NCBI GenBank assembly: GCA_016841185.1
Contig: JAENZQ010000012.1
Span: forward strand, 45,799 to 109,798
Source of the DNA: Anaerovorax odorimutans
Lineage (GTDB): Bacteria > Bacillota > Clostridia > Peptostreptococcales > JAAYPU01
Length of the DNA: 64,000 bases
Direction of reading: 5' to 3'
A model generated the notes under the pieces. The model did no database searches, had not been told where the DNA came from, and worked only from the letters and a program-made list of their open reading frames with translations. The position numbers and the translations under genes are program-made. Each line of letters begins with the position of its first letter. Position 1 is the stretch's first letter. This document shows, in pieces, positions 61,960-64,000 of this stretch.

Positions 61960-63765
61960 ATGAGCCATGATTCAAAGAAATTAAAAAAAAGGGAAGAAAT
62001 TGAAGAAAATTACAAGTGGGACCTGAAAAAGATGTATGCAGACGATGAAGCCTGGGAAAAAGACTTTAATACTGCAAGGGAGAAGACGGAGGAAATCCGG
62101 CAGTATGAAGGCAGACTGGGAGAAAGTGCTCATACGTTGTTTGAAGCGCTATCCAAAAAAGATCAATTATCACGGATTATAGGAAACATTTATGTTTATG
62201 CACGCATGAAAAAAGATGAAGACAATCGTATTACTAAATATCAGGCTATGAGCGAAAAAGCACAATCACTTTCTGTAGAAATTGGAACCAAGCTTTCGTT
62301 TTTTATTCCGGAGATAACTGAAATACCTGAGGAAAAATTGTTGGCTTTCATTGATGAAGATGAAGAATTAAAGGTTTACGAATTCTTGTTGAAGGATTTG
62401 ATACGTTTGAAAAAACACGTATTGACCAAACAGGAGGAATATATTGTTGCACAATTTGGGGAACTGGTTTCTGCCCCGGAAAATATTTTCAGGATGATCA
62501 ATAACGCAGATATAAAATTCGGTTTTATTAAGGATGAGGAAGGTGAAGAAATCGAAGTTACTCACGGCAGGTTTATAAAGCTTCTTGAATCCTCAGACAG
62601 ACGTATAAGGAAAGATGCATTTGATGCTTTATATACAGCTTATGAAAAGCAGAAAAACACTCTTGCTTCAACATATAACTACAGTGCAAAAGGAGATGCG
62701 GTAAGCGCGAAACTGAGAAGGCATGATTCTTCACTGGCACAGGAATTGAGCGGAGACAATATTCCCGTCGAAGTGTATGATAATCTCATAAAAACTGTCC
62801 ATGAGAATATTGAATTGATGTATCGATACATAAAAGTGCGGAAAAGAATACTAAATCTTAAAGAATTGCATGTTTACGACCTTTATACTCCTATGGTTAA
62901 AGAGGCTGATCGGAATATACCTTATGAGGAAGGTTTAAAAATCATTACAAAAGGGTTAACTCCGTTAGGAGAAGAGTATATTTCAATTATGGATGAAGGC
63001 TTTAACAGCAGGTGGATAGATGTATATGAAAACGAAGGGAAGACAAGCGGTGCTTATTCTTTTGGAACTTACGACAGTCCTCCTTACATTATGCTGAACT
63101 ATACAAATACCATTAAGGATATTTTTACTACAGCCCATGAAATGGGTCATTCCATGCATTCTTATTATACAAGGCATCACCAGCCTTATGTATATGGAGG
63201 GCATTCGATTTTTACAGCTGAGGTGGCATCTACCGTTAACGAAGCTTTGCTTATGGAATACATGATCCAACATGCTCGGGATAAAACGGAAAAAATGTAT
63301 TTGCTGAATTATTACATGGAACAGTTCAGGTCGACGCTTTTCAGACAAACCATGTTTGCAGAATTTGAAAAAATGGCTCATGGTGCTGTTGAGAGTGGGG
63401 AGGTTTTGACTGTAGACTGGCTTTGTGATAATTATTACAAATTGAATCAATTTTACTATGGAGATGAATTGATCCATGATGACAAAATTCGAATGGAATG
63501 GGCAAGGATACCACATTTTTATTCTGCTTTTTATGTATATAAGTATGCTACAGGGTATTCTGCCGCAATTGAATTATCAAGGCAAATAATGGAAGGGGGA
63601 TCTCTAAACCGGAACAGATACATAGATTTTTTGAAATCCGGAAATTCGGATTATCCAATCAATTTACTGAAAAAAGCAGGTGTTGATATGGAAAAACCGG
63701 AGCCTGTCGCAAATGCTTTAAAAACTTTTGAAAAATTAGTTGAACAATTTGAAATGTTTGTGTAA
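61960..63765 (+). CDS. pepF: Oligoendopeptidase F
   Basis: This M3-family zinc peptidase degrades short peptides in the cytoplasm. ATG 61960 follows GCGGAGGG and gives 601 residues, the normal size. The active site is HEMGH in FTTAHEMGHSMHSYY near residue 390, with the third ligand Glu in TAEVASTVNEALL. The frame continues upstream without a ribosome binding site, so the longer start is unlikely. The gap 61797-61959 holds divergent upstream sequences, AT-rich, with no distinct motif. Confidence 0.96.
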   Translation: MSHDSKKLKKREEIEENYKWDLKKMYADDEAWEKDFNTAREKTEEIRQYEGRLGESAHTLFEALSKKDQLSRIIGNIYVYARMKKDEDNRITKYQAMSEKAQSLSVEIGTKLSFFIPEITEIPEEKLLAFIDEDEELKVYEFLLKDLIRLKKHVLTKQEEYIVAQFGELVSAPENIFRMINNADIKFGFIKDEEGEEIEVTHGRFIKLLESSDRRIRKDAFDALYTAYEKQKNTLASTYNYSAKGDAVSAKLRRHDSSLAQELSGDNIPVEVYDNLIKTVHENIELMYRYIKVRKRILNLKELHVYDLYTPMVKEADRNIPYEEGLKIITKGLTPLGEEYISIMDEGFNSRWIDVYENEGKTSGAYSFGTYDSPPYIMLNYTNTIKDIFTTAHEMGHSMHSYYTRHHQPYVYGGHSIFTAEVASTVNEALLMEYMIQHARDKTEKMYLLNYYMEQFRSTLFRQTMFAEFEKMAHGAVESGEVLTVDWLCDNYYKLNQFYYGDELIHDDKIRMEWARIPHFYSAFYVYKYATGYSAAIELSRQIMEGGSLNRNRYIDFLKSGNSDYPINLLKKAGVDMEKPEPVANALKTFEKLVEQFEMFV

Positions 63766-63803
63766 TATTTTTAATATGTCGTAGTATGTGAGGGGGAATT
63801 ATT

Positions 63804-64000
63804 TTGACTGAGTTATTAAAAGATAAAAACATTTTGATTATGGGAGTGGCAAATAAATGGAGTATTGCCTGGGCAATAGCCGAGCAATTATACCATGCCG
63901 GTGCCAATATCTCCTTTTCATATTTTGGAGAGAAAAGCCTTCGAAGCCTTAAAAAGCTTACTGAAAATATGGAAGGGGTTGCCTTTGTTGAATGTGATGT
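63804..64000 (+). CDS. fabI: Enoyl-[acyl-carrier-protein] reductase (FabI-type), 3' truncated by window edge
   Basis: The first 65 residues are visible, starting at a TTG (63804) behind GAGGGGG. ILIMGVANKWSIAWAIAEQL is the nucleotide-binding start of FabI (MGVANxxSIAW), and SFSYFGEKSLRSL follows as expected. FabI reduces enoyl-ACP in fatty-acid elongation. The rest lies beyond the window, so the Tyr/Lys active site cannot be checked. Confidence 0.88.
   Translation, partial: MTELLKDKNILIMGVANKWSIAWAIAEQLYHAGANISFSYFGEKSLRSLKKLTENMEGVAFVECD

Overview
The window is AT-rich chromosome from an anaerobic, endospore-forming member of the Clostridia (Bacillota). This rests on a spoIIGA-sigE-sigG sporulation block, two T-box leaders, an L20-type infC leader, SigI/RsgI, a class II (B12-dependent) ribonucleotide reductase, 4-hydroxybutyrate enzymes and ferredoxin-type proteins. 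Genus cannot be fixed from the sequence alone. Apart from two palindromic repeats there is no sign of phage, IS transposase genes or CRISPR.

Layout. 1-3.0 kb: a 4-hydroxybutyrate CoA-transferase/dehydrogenase operon led by an unidentified gene and a small Cys-rich protein. 3.1-9.2 kb: a DUF445 membrane protein, T-box-controlled thrS, an FtsH-like protease with almost no external domain, and infC-rpmI-rplT behind an L20 leader, with infC starting at ATT. 9.4-13.9 kb: spoIIGA, sigE, sigG, ylmC, nrdR, pgeF. 13.9-20.7 kb: phoPR-pstSCAB-phoU with two arrays of 11-bp-phased PhoP boxes. 20.7-23.5 kb: T-box asnA, a solute-binding lipoprotein, a stand-alone cyclic di-GMP-I riboswitch with no gene behind it, and tRNA-Pro(GGG). 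23.6-31.5 kb: cls, sigI-rsgI, rseC-like/trxA, glyA, a DUF815 ATPase and an M50 protease. 31.7-35.4 kb: a DnaJ-like protein and clpB behind a near-consensus CtsR operator.

36.7-48.5 kb is the most unusual part. A GntR/HutC regulator is divergent from a nine-gene operon: a TPP enzyme, two tandem A/B pairs of the glutaconate CoA-transferase family, an FGGY kinase, a CaiB/BaiF CoA-transferase and a complete TRAP transporter (DctQ, DctM, DctP). Both B subunits lack the catalytic glutamate of true CoA-transferases, while both A subunits carry a glutamate where the IpdAB ring-opening hydrolases have theirs. I infer an undescribed route that imports an organic acid, converts it to a CoA thioester, cleaves C-C bonds and phosphorylates a hydroxylated fragment.

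48.5-64 kb: an acn-icd-gntR operon (minus strand) with a candidate operator at its promoter, a BKACE enzyme, nrdJ behind two NrdR boxes 31 bp apart (NrdR itself is encoded at 12.6 kb), a small membrane protein, a pair of related unknown proteins, a second FGGY kinase, a palindromic element at the murI terminator, murI, a divergent [FeFe]-hydrogenase-like protein, pepF and the start of fabI.
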